In this document: in pieces, positions 8,283 to 17,681 of the stretch
How the letters are laid out: the number at the start of each line of letters is the position of its first letter
Numbering within the stretch: the stretch's first letter is position 1
Assembly: GCF_030823375.1 (NCBI RefSeq)
Contig: NZ_JAUSXB010000001.1
Location: 3,906,001-3,970,000, forward strand
Source: Pseudarthrobacter siccitolerans
GTDB taxonomy: Bacteria; Actinomycetota; Actinomycetes; Actinomycetales; Micrococcaceae
Direction: 5' to 3'
Length of the DNA: 64,000 nucleotides
Made by a program: the position numbers and the translations under genes
Notes under the pieces: model-generated
What the model was told of the DNA's origin: nothing
Databases searched by the model: none
The model's input: only the letters and a program-made list of their open reading frames with translations

Positions 8283-11200
8283 GTGGAAGAAAATGATGGG
8301 GGACGCGCTGGATTACACCTGAGTGAGGGGCTGTACGAACTCCTGCACACACAAAGTCTTGAAAATCGGTTAGCGCTTGTGCCGACCCTGCAGGCAGGGC
8401 TCTTTGACGTGGATGACGAGGATGTGCCTGGTATTCTCTCCCGCCAGATCGGGGACGCCGTTCATCAGGCCTTATCCAAGGCGCCACCGGAGCAGCGGGT
8501 GGCGCTCGCCAACCGCCTTCTCGCGGAGATCAACTATCCCGACCGCATAACGGGGGGCCCCACGGAGCTTCGTTACCTTCAACGTCCTGACGTCGTTAGA
8601 CACCGTCAATTGCGCCGTCCTACGACGAGGCTTAGCGATTCGACTCTGCTTACTAACAGCAAGGATGATCCGAACCTCGCTGCGGAGCTCCGGGCCGAAA
8701 TAGAGTCCGCAAACGCCGTCGAATTGCTCTGTGCCTTTATCCGATGGACGGGTCTGAGGCTCCTTCAGCCAGCCCTTGAGCAACTCAAAGAACGCGGCAC
8801 TAGGCTGCGCGTCATCACCACCGCTTACATGGGCGCCACCGAGCGCAGGGCAATCGACGAACTCGTCATCCGCTACGGGGCAGAGGTGAAAATTAGCTAC
8901 GAAACCCAGGCTACCCGGCTCCACGCCAAGGCCTGGCTGTTCCGACGAAACTCCGGATTCGACACCGCCTACGTCGGCAGCTCCAACCTGAGCCAGGCCG
9001 CGCTGTTGGATGGCCTGGAGTGGAACGTCCGGCTTAGTTCCATAGCTACGCCCGCTCTCCTGCAGAAGTTCGAGGTCACCTTCGACAGCTACTGGGAGCA
9101 GCGTGCCTTCCAAACCTACGATCCGGAACGCGACGGCGAAAAGCTGGACGCTGCACTGGAGCGCAACGGCGGACGTCGCACCGCGGCCCCAGACGTCGCC
9201 ACTGGGCTTGAGGTTCAGCCGTTCTTGCATCAGGAGGAGATGCTGGAGGACCTGGAAGCGGAGCGCCTCAAAGGCTACAACCACAACCTCCTGGTTGCAG
9301 CCACCGGCACCGGAAAAACAGTCATCGCAGCGCTTGACTACAAGCGGTTGTCCGATGCCGCCGGCCGCGACCTGAAACTGCTCTTCGTCGCCCACCGGCA
9401 GGAGATTCTCAAACAGGCGATGCGCACTTACCGAGACGTCATGCAGGACGGCGCCTTCGGTGAACTCTATGTGGGGGAGCACAAGCCGCAAGAGTGGAAG
9501 CACATCTTCGCCTCGGTCCAGTCACTGTCCTCGCTCGGCATCGAGCAGCTGGAGCCGGACTTCTTCGACATTGTCGTTATCGATGAGTTCCACCACGCCA
9601 TGGCGCCCACCTACCGCCGCTTAATCGACCACCTCAAACCTCAGCAGCTCCTCGGACTAACGGCAACACCGGAACGCGGCGACGGCGTCGACGTCGCCAA
9701 GCAGTTCTTCGACGGCCGGACCGCCAGCGAACTGCGGCTGTGGGACGCGCTGGACGCCGACCTGCTGGTGCCGTTCCACTACTTCGGCGTCTCCGATGAC
9801 GTCGACCTCAGCCAATTGGAATGGAAACGCGGCAACTACGACACCACCCAGCTGAGCGCACTCTACACCGGAAACGACGCCCGCGCGGCTAAAGTAATCC
9901 GCGAACTTAGGGACAAGGTCACCAGCACAGACCAGATGCGGGCCATCGGCTTCTGCGTCTCCGTCCAGCACGCCCGCTACATGGCCGAGGTGTTCAACCG
10001 GGCCGGCATTGCTTCCGTCGCTGTCGACGGCACCACTGACAATACCGACCGGGAGGAAGCCCTCAGGCGCCTGGGGCAGCGGGAGATCAACTGCATCTTC
10101 GCCGTCGACCTTTTCAACGAAGGTTTGGACCTGCCGCAGGTGGACACCATCCTGCTGCTCCGGCCCACGCAGAGTGCGACGATCTTCCTCCAGCAGCTGG
10201 GACGCGGGTTGCGCCGTGCGGAGGGCAAAGCGGTGCTGACGGTCCTGGACTTCATAGGCCAGCAGCGCCGTGAGTTCCGCTTTGACCTGCGCTACCGGGC
10301 ACTGACCGGCTACGGCCGCAAGGAGCTGGAGAAGGCTGTCGAGGACGAGTTCCCGTACCTGCCGTCCGGCTCGCAGATCGTGCTCGACCGGGTGGCGCAG
10401 AAGGTGGTGCTGGACAACATCAAGGCACAGCTCCGCTTCAACCGGGCGCAGCTGGTCCGGGACATCGCCTCATACGCCGAGACCGAGCTGGAGGCCTATC
10501 TGGAGTGGTCAGGGAAGGATGTGAAGTCGATCTACCGGTCCACAAGGGACTCGTGGACCGGGTACCTCCGCCAGGCAGGGCTGATCGAAGGGTTCTCGCC
10601 CCTGGAGACCGTGCTTCGCGGGAAGATCAGGGAGCTGTCGGACGCAGAGGAAAAGAAGCTGCTGAACCGCATGGCTGCGCTTATTCACGTGGACGATCCG
10701 GACCGCGCCGCGGCCTATTCGATGCTGGTTGCTCCCGACGCGCCCCGCTACGCGGAGCTTGGCATGCGCGAGCAGGCTTTTGCACGAATGCTCTTTTACA
10801 CGCTATGGGATGACGGCGGCGAGTTTACATCGTACGACGACGGCCTGGACCATCTGCGCGGGTACCAGTTTGTGTGCCGCGAGATACGCCAGGTGGTGAA
10901 GCTGGGAGTGGCTGCATCCAAACACGCAGCCAAGAGCCTGGGCGCGGGGCTTCAGCACATCCCGCTGCTGTCACACGCCACCTACCGGCGTGAGGAAATT
11001 CTGGCAGCTCTTCAGTACGGGTCTCTGGAGCAGGGCAAGAACGTCCAGCACCGCGAGGGCGTTGCGTGGTGTCCGGCGACGTCCACCGATGCCTTCTTCG
11101 TCACCCTGAACAAGGACGACAAGAAACACTCAGCTACCACGATGTACAAGGACTACGCCATAAGCCCGGAACTCTTCCACTGGGAGTCGCAGAATGCGAC

Positions 11201-11438
11201 GTCACCGACGAGCCCGACTGGTCGCCGCTATCTTGACCGGGCTTCCCATGGTTCGAAGATTCTAATCTTCACCAGGGACACGGCTGACGACGAGACCGGC
11301 CTGACAGTTCCGTACACGTGCTTGGGCCAGGTGGACTATGTGCAGCACATAGGGGAGAAGCCGATCGCGATCACGTGGAAGCTGCATAGGCCGATGCCAG
11401 CGAACGTTTATGCGACCGCAGCAGCGGTGGCACAGTAG
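8283..11438 (+). CDS. PLD nuclease - DEAD/DEAH helicase - DUF3427 protein
   Basis: This 1051-residue protein has three regions. Residues about 95-260 are a phospholipase-D-like nuclease with RLHAKAWLF (HxK) and YVGSSNLSQAAL. Residues about 315-680 are a superfamily 2 helicase: VAATGTGKTVIAA (Walker A), VVIDEFHHAM (motif II), LLGLTATPERGDG (motif III) and QQLGRGLRRAEGK (motif VI). The C-terminal third matches DUF3427. The frame has a TAG at 8271, so the GTG at 8283 is the earliest start, though no Shine-Dalgarno is seen. The architecture suggests an ATP-driven translocase with its own HKD nuclease, acting on foreign or damaged DNA. It heads a plus-strand group with the MazG-like and GIY-YIG/DUF2075 genes. 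Confidence 0.85.
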   Translation: MEENDGGRAGLHLSEGLYELLHTQSLENRLALVPTLQAGLFDVDDEDVPGILSRQIGDAVHQALSKAPPEQRVALANRLLAEINYPDRITGGPTELRYLQRPDVVRHRQLRRPTTRLSDSTLLTNSKDDPNLAAELRAEIESANAVELLCAFIRWTGLRLLQPALEQLKERGTRLRVITTAYMGATERRAIDELVIRYGAEVKISYETQATRLHAKAWLFRRNSGFDTAYVGSSNLSQAALLDGLEWNVRLSSIATPALLQKFEVTFDSYWEQRAFQTYDPERDGEKLDAALERNGGRRTAAPDVATGLEVQPFLHQEEMLEDLEAERLKGYNHNLLVAATGTGKTVIAALDYKRLSDAAGRDLKLLFVAHRQEILKQAMRTYRDVMQDGAFGELYVGEHKPQEWKHIFASVQSLSSLGIEQLEPDFFDIVVIDEFHHAMAPTYRRLIDHLKPQQLLGLTATPERGDGVDVAKQFFDGRTASELRLWDALDADLLVPFHYFGVSDDVDLSQLEWKRGNYDTTQLSALYTGNDARAAKVIRELRDKVTSTDQMRAIGFCVSVQHARYMAEVFNRAGIASVAVDGTTDNTDREEALRRLGQREINCIFAVDLFNEGLDLPQVDTILLLRPTQSATIFLQQLGRGLRRAEGKAVLTVLDFIGQQRREFRFDLRYRALTGYGRKELEKAVEDEFPYLPSGSQIVLDRVAQKVVLDNIKAQLRFNRAQLVRDIASYAETELEAYLEWSGKDVKSIYRSTRDSWTGYLRQAGLIEGFSPLETVLRGKIRELSDAEEKKLLNRMAALIHVDDPDRAAAYSMLVAPDAPRYAELGMREQAFARMLFYTLWDDGGEFTSYDDGLDHLRGYQFVCREIRQVVKLGVAASKHAAKSLGAGLQHIPLLSHATYRREEILAALQYGSLEQGKNVQHREGVAWCPATSTDAFFVTLNKDDKKHSATTMYKDYAISPELFHWESQNATSPTSPTGRRYLDRASHGSKILIFTRDTADDETGLTVPYTCLGQVDYVQHIGEKPIAITWKLHRPMPANVYATAAAVAQ

Positions 11439-11701
11439 TTTTGTACTGAAGTCAAGCAAACTCGACATGTTCCTCATTACGGTCGCAAAAGACTGCAGAA
11501 GATCTCGGCTGTCATGGAGTCGGGAGCCCGTGAATGACATTTCGTTCGTCGGAATCTACTCGCTTTAGGGATGCCTGCACGGTTCTCCCAATGCTATCAA
11601 TCATCCAAAGAGGTCAACCTGACGCGTGGGGGACCATTTCAGTGGCTCAGCATATACGGTCTTCGGGGCTTGTTCTTATGGCTGCGTGTTACGGTGAGCT
11701 A

Positions 11702-12022
11702 ATGTCGGATAAAACCGTATTGCAGTTGCTTCGAGAGTTCGTTTTGGAGCGGGAGTGGGGACAATTCCACAGCAGCGCCAACCTAGCCAAATCGATCTCG
11801 ATCGAGTCGGGCGAACTTTTAGAATGCTTCCAGTGGGGCGAGGAGGCGGATCCATTGCGGGTGCGGTCGGAACTGGCCGACGTCTTGACGTATGCCTACC
11901 TCTTGGCCGATCGTCTGGGCCTTGACCCCGACACGATCGTGACCGAGAAACTCGAGGAGTCTCGGACGAAGTACCCGGTGGAAAAGGCCCGGGGGCGGAG
12001 TTCGAAGTATGACGAGCTTTAG
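11702..12022 (+). CDS. MazG-like nucleotide pyrophosphohydrolase
   Basis: This 106-residue protein matches the single-domain MazG-like all-alpha NTP pyrophosphatases. The metal-binding acidic motifs are visible as IESGELLECFQWGEE and RSELADVLTYAYLLADRLGL. Such enzymes hydrolyse NTPs or dNTPs to the monophosphate and pyrophosphate. The ATG at 11702 follows GGTGAG and is preferred over upstream in-frame starts (11534), whose leader lacks family character. The gene overlaps the next one by 14 bases, implying co-translation. Next to a helicase-nuclease and a GIY-YIG NTPase it could change nucleotide pools or destroy modified nucleotides during phage attack; that part is inference. Confidence 0.8.
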   Translation: MSDKTVLQLLREFVLEREWGQFHSSANLAKSISIESGELLECFQWGEEADPLRVRSELADVLTYAYLLADRLGLDPDTIVTEKLEESRTKYPVEKARGRSSKYDEL

Positions 12023-13760
12023 GATTGAACGACGGAGCTTTTCGCCTCACGAGATCGAGCTATTGAGCCGTAGCGGCGACCACTTCACCAACTGGCCTGT
12101 CGTATATACGCTAAGTGATTCAAGGGACGTATACATCGGTGAGTCGACAAGCGTAGTTTCTCGCATGCGCCAGCATTTTAAGTCTCTTGAAAAGAGCGGC
12201 TTGCACAGGATGCATCTAGTCATCGATGATACCTTCCATAAATCTGCCTGTCTTGATCTTGAGTCTTTCCTAATCAGGCTTTTCGCCGGCGAAGGGCGCT
12301 ACCGGGTGTTAAATGGAAATGCTGGGGTTAGCGACTCAGACTATTACGACCGTGCAAAGTACAGAAGCTCTTTCGAGAAGATATTTGAGGAACTCCGCCG
12401 AGAAGGAATGTTTGAACGATCGATTTCCGAGATCGTGAACGGTGACCTCTTCAAGTTTTCGCCTTTTAAAGCTCTTAACCAAGATCAGGCGGGTGCGGTT
12501 GGAGAAATTCTTGATGGCCTTCTGAATGATATTGAGCGTGGAAAACCGAGCACCAGCGTAATTCAGGGGGATCCCGGCACAGGGAAGACAATCATTGCCA
12601 TATATCTCATGAAACTGTTGGTGGACATCCAGCTTTCTGAGGAAGGCGAAAGCTTCGACAGTGATTCAATCTTTTCTGACTACTTTGTGGAAGGCAATCG
12701 GGACCTCATTGCCAATCTCAAGATCGGCCTAGTGATCCCGCAACAGTCGCTACGTTCTACCATAAAAAAAGTTTTCAATAAGACGCCCTCTCTTCAGCCT
12801 GGTATGGTGCTGAGCCCGTTTGACCTCTCACCCTCCGAAGAGCCCTACGATCTGCTGATAGTGGACGAGGCGCACAGGCTTAGTCAACGCGCAAACCAGC
12901 CCTCCGGTCCCCAGAACAAGAAATTTCGCGAGATCACCGAAACTCTATTTGGCAAAGATGACCTTTCGATCACTCAGCTGGACTGGGTTCGTAAGAGCAG
13001 CAAGCACCAGATCCTGCTGGTGGATGGTGAACAGAGTGTTAGGCCCGCGGACCTGCCGAAGGACTTAATTCGGTCCCTCATAGCAAGTTCGCAAGCTGAG
13101 AAGAAGTTTTACCGTTTGCATTCACAGATGCGGGTCCAGGGCGGAACGGACTACATCAGTTATATCCGTGGAATACTTTCGTCAAACCCGCCAGTGCGAA
13201 CAGAAATCACTAATTATGATTTTCGGTTGTTCGATAATATCGGGGATATGCAGCAGGCAATACGTAGGCGAGAATCAGAGGTGCAACTGGCGAGACTAGT
13301 CGCAGGCTTCGCTTGGCCGTGGAAAACAAAGGCCGATCCTAATGCTTTTGACATCGAGATTGACGGCCATCGTCTTCGCTGGAACCAGACTCAAACTGAT
13401 TGGATCAACTCGAGAACGTCTGTGGATGAGGTAGGTTCTATCCATACAATTCAGGGTTACGATCTGAACTACGCAGGTGTCATCATCGGACCCGATTTAC
13501 GTTTTGATCTGGGCGCTCAGTCTATTGTTGTCGATCGAGCTAGCTACTTCGACAAAAAAGGTAAGGAAAATAACCCTAAGCTTGGACTCGTTTATACAGA
13601 TGACGATCTGCTTAGATACATTACCAATATCTACGCGGTCCTTATGACGAGGGGCATGCACGGGACATACGTTTATGTGCATGACAAGGCCCTCCGCGAA
13701 TACCTGCGCCAATTCATTCCTCAAGGGACTGGACGTAGTCGGAATGATATTTCCCGATGA
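12009..13760 (+). CDS. GIY-YIG nuclease fused to DUF2075 helicase-like NTPase
   Basis: This 583-residue protein starts with a GIY-YIG nuclease domain (residues about 25-100): WPVVYTL, RDVYIGES, the Arg of RMRQHF, and a later Glu in LDLESFLIRLF. It is followed by a DUF2075-type superfamily 1 NTPase: VIQGDPGTGKTIIAI (Walker A, about 184-192), LLIVDEAHRL (Walker B), RLHSQMRVQGG, SIHTIQGYDLNYAGVIIG, and VLMTRGMHGTYVYVHD near the C-terminus. It should use ATP to act on nucleic acid and cut with the GIY-YIG site. The start overlaps the MazG-like gene, with GGAG eight bases upstream. AT-richer codons than the backbone. With its two neighbours it forms a plausible defence operon. Confidence 0.85.
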   Translation: MTSFRIERRSFSPHEIELLSRSGDHFTNWPVVYTLSDSRDVYIGESTSVVSRMRQHFKSLEKSGLHRMHLVIDDTFHKSACLDLESFLIRLFAGEGRYRVLNGNAGVSDSDYYDRAKYRSSFEKIFEELRREGMFERSISEIVNGDLFKFSPFKALNQDQAGAVGEILDGLLNDIERGKPSTSVIQGDPGTGKTIIAIYLMKLLVDIQLSEEGESFDSDSIFSDYFVEGNRDLIANLKIGLVIPQQSLRSTIKKVFNKTPSLQPGMVLSPFDLSPSEEPYDLLIVDEAHRLSQRANQPSGPQNKKFREITETLFGKDDLSITQLDWVRKSSKHQILLVDGEQSVRPADLPKDLIRSLIASSQAEKKFYRLHSQMRVQGGTDYISYIRGILSSNPPVRTEITNYDFRLFDNIGDMQQAIRRRESEVQLARLVAGFAWPWKTKADPNAFDIEIDGHRLRWNQTQTDWINSRTSVDEVGSIHTIQGYDLNYAGVIIGPDLRFDLGAQSIVVDRASYFDKKGKENNPKLGLVYTDDDLLRYITNIYAVLMTRGMHGTYVYVHDKALREYLRQFIPQGTGRSRNDISR

Positions 13761-14040
13761 TGATTATCTCTTGCAACGAAGTGCCATTTTCGTGTTTTTT
13801 CGCCTGTACATGGGACCAGCCCTGTGCCAAGCCCTCTGAACTTGGCGTTGATAAAGCCCGTCCACGCTGCGGGCGTGATCATTTCCGGGCGGAGCCCATC
13901 AGGCGAACGCCAATGGTCTCGTGAAGCGGTCCATACAGGACTAGGTCTAGCGTGATGTCCACATTCGTGCTGGAGGTTGCCATGAGCCCTGTGCAGGTGT
14001 GCCAGCCCCGAGGTGGACATCGCCGGGTGCGAGCTATGCG

Positions 14041-14862
14041 GGCTCTTCACGGTTCGTGGTGAATGTTCTGCGGTGATGGGTGTTCATGCCGCCGTCCTGG
14101 CGGCACTGCGCAACAGGATACGCGTTTTGTAGTTGCGTGCGTTGGAAAATCCCCGGCCTGTCCTTTTGATGTGCTTGATCGCGGTGTTGTTGGCTTCCAC
14201 TTTCGCCGTTGTCGCGCCGGTGACAGTGAGGACCTCAATCTCTTTCCACCACCGGCAGACCGTTCGCCAGAGCCAGTTGGTCTCGGGCTGAGCGGCCCGT
14301 TTGACCAGGGCCTGCAGGCGCTCTTTGGTAGCGGCTGCCTCGGCGAGGGATCCCGGTGGCGAGCAGGGTCGGGAGCTGTTCTTTGACCAGCCAGGCGGCC
14401 TGCAGTTTCCCGGTAGTGTCGTCGGTCGTGAACACGGTGCTGAGCCTGTTCCTGGCCCGGTCCGAGAGCGTGTCCCCGGCGTGCAGGAGCAGTCTGCGGT
14501 TGGCCCAGACCGGGTCGATGGGCCCGCCCCGCCGGCCATGCACCTGCTGCTTGAGGCGTTGCCGGACTTCGGTGAGCATGTCGTTGCCCAGCTCGACCAG
14601 GTGAAATGCGTGGACCGAGACAGCGGTGCGCGGAAGCCAAGTCCGCAGGGCCTTGCGGAACGCCGCCGAGGGGTCGATCGCGACAACCCGGACGCCCAGG
14701 CGCCACCTGGGCGGACGGGCAAAGAGCCACTCCCCGACGCCTTCGCTGTCGCTGCCGTCCACGATCCCCAAGACCTGCCCGGTGTCGAGGTCGATGATGG
14801 TGGTCATCCATGGTTCGTAGCGTTTCCAGGCCTTGGTTGACCTGCCTGATGGTTTGGCTGCC
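14041..14862 (-). mobile_element. Truncated, frameshifted ISL3-family insertion sequence
   Basis: The minus strand encodes the C-terminal two thirds of an ISL3-type transposase. KAWKRYEPWMTTIIDLDTG, VVAIDPSAAFRKALRTWLP and HAFHLVELGNDML are in one frame; after a frameshift near 14345 the rest is in another, ending KVEANNTAIKHIKRTGRGF and ARNYKTRILLR, with a stop at 14084. The N-terminus is missing: homology stops at about 14862, directly against the stop codon of the next gene. The right end at 14041 begins GGCTCTTCACGGTTCGTGG, which resembles ISL3 terminal repeats. The left end is lost, so the element is dead and no target duplication can be scored. Bases 13761-14040 show no gene. Confidence 0.8.
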
Positions 14863-14864
14863 GG

Positions 14865-15623
14865 CTATTCGCAGCCCACGCCGTCCCCATCCCTGTCTAG
14901 GCCATAGATGTCCGACCCGACGACGGTGACAGGTCCCCTCACGTATGCAGGACCGTTGCCGCTGCCCCCGGCGCAATCAACGTCAGATGTGACGGGCACA
15001 CATGCACCCGCGTAGTTGGAGTCGCAACCGGATGGGGCAGCGGGGGCAGCGGGCTGAACGGGCGCCGGGGCTTTTGCGGCTGCGGCGGCCGCGGCTGCTG
15101 CAGCAGCGGCTTGCTGCTGGCGGGCGGCTTCTGCTGCAGCAGCTTCCTGGCGGGCCTGCTCCGCGGCGGCCTGCACTGCTGCCGCCTTTGCAGCTGCTTC
15201 CTGGGCTGCTTTGTCGGAGGCCGCCTTCTCTGCATCGGCCTTCGCGGCCCCGGCCGCCCGCGCGTCCGTTACCCGCTTCGATTCCGACTGCTCCATCCAC
15301 AGCAGACTCCCTGCGTCGCTCTTGGTGCAGATGAAGACCTTCGGCGCATATTTTTCAGTCGCATTCTCGGTGACGCACGCGGATGACGCAGGCGCAGTTC
15401 GAGTAGGAGTTGGCGTCGCAGTCGCGGACTCGCTTGTCAGCGCCAGGGTGGACGAGGCAGGTGATTGCCCGCATGCGCTCGCTGAAATGACTACAGCGAC
15501 CGCCAGAACCCCACCAGCCAGGCGCCGTCGGGAAAGCCATGAACGGGGCGAGGTCCCGATCATCCGGGAAAACTTATTGTCGACCGACTTTCGCCCTTGA
15601 TTGCTTCCAAGACGTGTATTCAT
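14865..15623 (-). CDS. Excalibur-domain lipoprotein with Ala-rich coiled coil
   Basis: This 252-residue protein has a twin-Arg-containing N-terminus, a hydrophobic stretch and a lipobox-like VISASACGQ, so it is probably exported and lipid-anchored. A Thr/Ser/Pro-rich linker follows, then a long Ala/Gln/Glu coiled coil (about residues 115-185) with many AAA runs. The C-terminus is an excalibur calcium-binding domain with DVDCAGG and YGLDRDGDGVGCE at the very end (DxDxDG loop plus paired Cys). An internal Met before GTSPRSWLSRRRLAGG may be the true start. Excalibur domains occur in surface nucleases and cell-wall proteins; no catalytic domain is present here. The ISL3 remnant abuts its stop codon. 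Confidence 0.75.
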   Translation of the reverse strand: MNTRLGSNQGRKSVDNKFSRMIGTSPRSWLSRRRLAGGVLAVAVVISASACGQSPASSTLALTSESATATPTPTRTAPASSACVTENATEKYAPKVFICTKSDAGSLLWMEQSESKRVTDARAAGAAKADAEKAASDKAAQEAAAKAAAVQAAAEQARQEAAAAEAARQQQAAAAAAAAAAAAKAPAPVQPAAPAAPSGCDSNYAGACVPVTSDVDCAGGSGNGPAYVRGPVTVVGSDIYGLDRDGDGVGCE

Positions 15624-15889
15624 TTATTGCCCCCATGGTTCGAATAGATGGCACACCAGTGTTATGCCGCGGAACCTGGTCATCGCCGCCAACCGGTTGT
15701 TGGCTACGGCCAGCGGTGGAGTTCGGGTGAAATTGCTGGGCGAATATGCCGTTGAATCAGCGCGCGAGGTGCGTCGGAGGAGTGCGGGAAGACCAGGAAC
15801 ATGGAAACAATCCTGACTTCCAAGCCTCAAAGCCTCCGCAGTTTCTTCCCAGCTTTGGCGCAAGAACACGGACCACTGACTCAGCTTCT

Positions 15890-16200
15890 CTGTATTCCCT
15901 TACAGCCCGGGCGCGTCGGGCCATGAGTTCCTTGCGCCGGGTTGCGCGTGGTCGGCGTCACAGATGCTGTCCTCCCTGGGCGACGGTGTCGGCGCCCAGG
16001 GAATACCCAGTCAGGGCCCATCCGCTCCAAGGCTGCCTCGGCCAGCAGCCCGATAGAGCTCTGGCTGACGCTGGGCAGCCAGCCGATAAGGCAGTCCACC
16101 TGGAGCCCTCGGAATCGACCAGCTCCTGCATGATGTTGGCGCGCGCCGTGGCCAGCGCTATCCACGAGGCGCAGTCCAAGGTCCCCACCGGCCCGGCATA
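15890..16200 (-). pseudogene. DeoR-family regulator remnant (middle part)
   Basis: The minus strand, over several frames, reads NIMQELVDSEG, VDCLIGWLPSVSQSS, GLLAEAALERMGPDWVF and LGADTVAQGG, then DADHAQP. These align with the effector-binding half of the intact DeoR protein at 40648-41421 (NTMQELADSEG, VSQSFVGPLAEAALERM, FLGADAVTAEDG). The helix-turn-helix and the C-terminal tail are absent and frameshifts are present. It is one of three DeoR scraps between 15.9 and 20.5 kb. The rest of 15624-16265 holds no other supported gene. Confidence 0.65.
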
Positions 16201-16265
16201 ACCGTTGCGAGGATGTTCGCCCGCAACCCGGCCCGGTGCAGGGGGCGCGGGCTTCGAAGACCATC

Positions 16266-16523
16266 ATGTTCACCGAACGAAAGGAACACCACGAAGGCAG
16301 CATCAGCAGGGTGCTTCGGGTCACCGGCTGCAAGGGAATCTACTACCTGAACGGGACAAAATCAGACAAGGCACTCTCCATCCCGCTCTGGGATTCCGAG
16401 GATGCCATGGCTGCCAGCCGGGAGGAAGCGAATGAAATCCGCAAGGAGAGCAGCGAGGACGAAAAAGTGCAGATCGCCGACGTGGAAGAATTCGAGGTCA
16501 CCGTCAGCAGTCTCGGCGACTGA
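16266..16523 (+). CDS. Small conserved hypothetical protein
   Basis: This 85-residue protein begins MFTERKEHHEGSISRV and has a compact strand-rich start (VLRVTGCKGIYYLNGT) followed by an acidic helix (SEDAMAASREEANEIRKESS) and a last strand (VEEFEVTVSS). The layout resembles small alpha+beta proteins of the dimeric-barrel kind, but no family was recognised with certainty. The start at 16266 fits the folded core better than the in-frame ATG 30 bases upstream. It has good coding character but is isolated among remnants, so it may be an orphan of a lost operon. Confidence 0.5.
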   Translation: MFTERKEHHEGSISRVLRVTGCKGIYYLNGTKSDKALSIPLWDSEDAMAASREEANEIRKESSEDEKVQIADVEEFEVTVSSLGD

Positions 16524-16557
16524 TTGGCACGGTAAATCAGGGCACAGCAGGGAAGGC

Positions 16558-16660
16558 TCGGAGCCCGGCCGGCCGACGTCGGGCAGATAGGCAACGAGCA
16601 GAGGCATGTCCTGGCCGATCCCGAAGGCAATGAGTTCTGCCTCCTGCGTACGCGGCTCTA
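16558..16660 (+). pseudogene. Glyoxalase/VOC-family C-terminal fragment
   Basis: The plus strand reads RPADVGQIGNEQ then RHVLADPEGNEFCLLRTRL before a stop. The LADPEGNEFCLL end is the C-terminal strand of VOC-superfamily (glyoxalase/bleomycin-resistance) proteins and includes the usual metal-ligand Glu. No upstream part of the gene is present. The following stretch to 17051 has no intact gene. On its minus strand, 16690-16930, there is protein-like text (EIWPTWKAPHRRYMDSELSH) that may be another decayed gene I cannot assign. Confidence 0.55.
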
Positions 16661-17051
16661 GCCCTGACCCGAAAGACGTGCCGGCAGCTACAACCTCCGG
16701 GAGTTTAGGGCGTCGAACTGCTCCTGCCAGTGGGACAGTTCGCTGTCCATGTAGCGCCTGTGCGGGGCCTTCCAAGTTGGCCAGATTTCGGAGGGAAGTT
16801 TGGCCTCGGGCCGGTGGGGCACCTGCTTTGACACCCGTGATCTCGGCGGATGGATTCGACCGAAACCCGCTCGTCCGTCCAGTCGAGCGCCTCTTCGAAG
16901 GACCCCGGCAATTGGAATCCCCGGCATATTGACGGTTTGCGGCCGGAGGAATAGCGTCTGCATTAACGGGGTCATTCACCCTGTTTCCACGAAATGAGGC
17001 GCCGGATCCGGGCCCGTCTGCAAGCCTACGGCGCCAGGCGAGGAGGATTCT

Positions 17052-17669
17052 GTGTCGTGGCAAATGTCCGGAACATATGTGGGCAACTGCACCTGCCAGC
17101 TTATTTGTCCGTGCCCCGTGGACGGCCAGCCCACCGGACCTGGAGGCGAGTGCCGCGGCTTTAATGTCTTCCATATAGTAAAAGGAAACCTTGATGACAC
17201 GGACCTGTCCGGTGTCAACTTCGCGTTCGTCAACTGGTTCCCCACCCATCTGACCGCGGGGGGCTGGAAGGTGGGCGCCGTCGTCGACGAGTCCGCATCA
17301 GGCGCCCAGGTGAACGCGCTGGAAACCATCCTTCGCGGTGAGGCCGGGGGTCCCTTCGGTGACCTGGCCGGGCTGTACGGCGAATGGCTGGGGGTGGAGC
17401 GCGCCACTGTCTCATTCATGGACGGCGAGAGGCCTTCCGGCTCCGTCTCGGACAAGGCTCAGGCCACGTTCGAGCCGCTGCCCGGACCCGACGGTGGCGT
17501 GACCACGGTGAAGAACGCGATGTACGGCTTTGCTCCCGAATTCCGGGTGGGCAAGGCGCCCGGGCGAGTCGACCTGTTCGGGCTGGGCTTCGACGGCGTG
17601 TACGGCGAAACTGCCGACTTCATGTTTGCCACCGAGATGGCGGAGGGCGCCCCTAAGGGCCGGGGCTAA
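17052..17669 (+). CDS. DUF1326 domain-containing protein
   Basis: This 205-residue protein has the DUF1326 N-terminal cysteine cluster: SGTYVGNCTCQLICPCPVDG, and later GGECRGFNVFHI. The central region (LTAGGWKVGAVVDESASGAQ, LETILRGEAGGPFGDLAGLY) is characteristic of the family. The GTG start has a perfect AGGAGG five bases upstream. It is followed 12 bases later by a DUF2182 membrane protein; these two families commonly occur as neighbours and are thought to work together, possibly in metal handling. The biochemical function is not known. Confidence 0.85.
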   Translation: MSWQMSGTYVGNCTCQLICPCPVDGQPTGPGGECRGFNVFHIVKGNLDDTDLSGVNFAFVNWFPTHLTAGGWKVGAVVDESASGAQVNALETILRGEAGGPFGDLAGLYGEWLGVERATVSFMDGERPSGSVSDKAQATFEPLPGPDGGVTTVKNAMYGFAPEFRVGKAPGRVDLFGLGFDGVYGETADFMFATEMAEGAPKGRG

Positions 17670-17681
17670 ACGGTCTGCCCC

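Noticed and set aside
13721..14050. 109-residue minus-strand frame between the GIY-YIG gene and the ISL3 remnant
   Set aside because: No recognisable domain; it runs into the IS terminal repeat and overlaps the 3' end of the GIY-YIG gene.
15600..15816. NLVIAANRLLATASGG on the plus strand, faintly like a trehalose-phosphate synthase N-terminus
   Set aside because: The match is too short and lacks the following conserved residues.
16362..17249. 295-residue minus-strand frame
   Set aside because: Overlaps the small protein, the VOC remnant and the start of the DUF1326 gene and shows no coherent domain; only a short part near 16700-16930 might be a relic.
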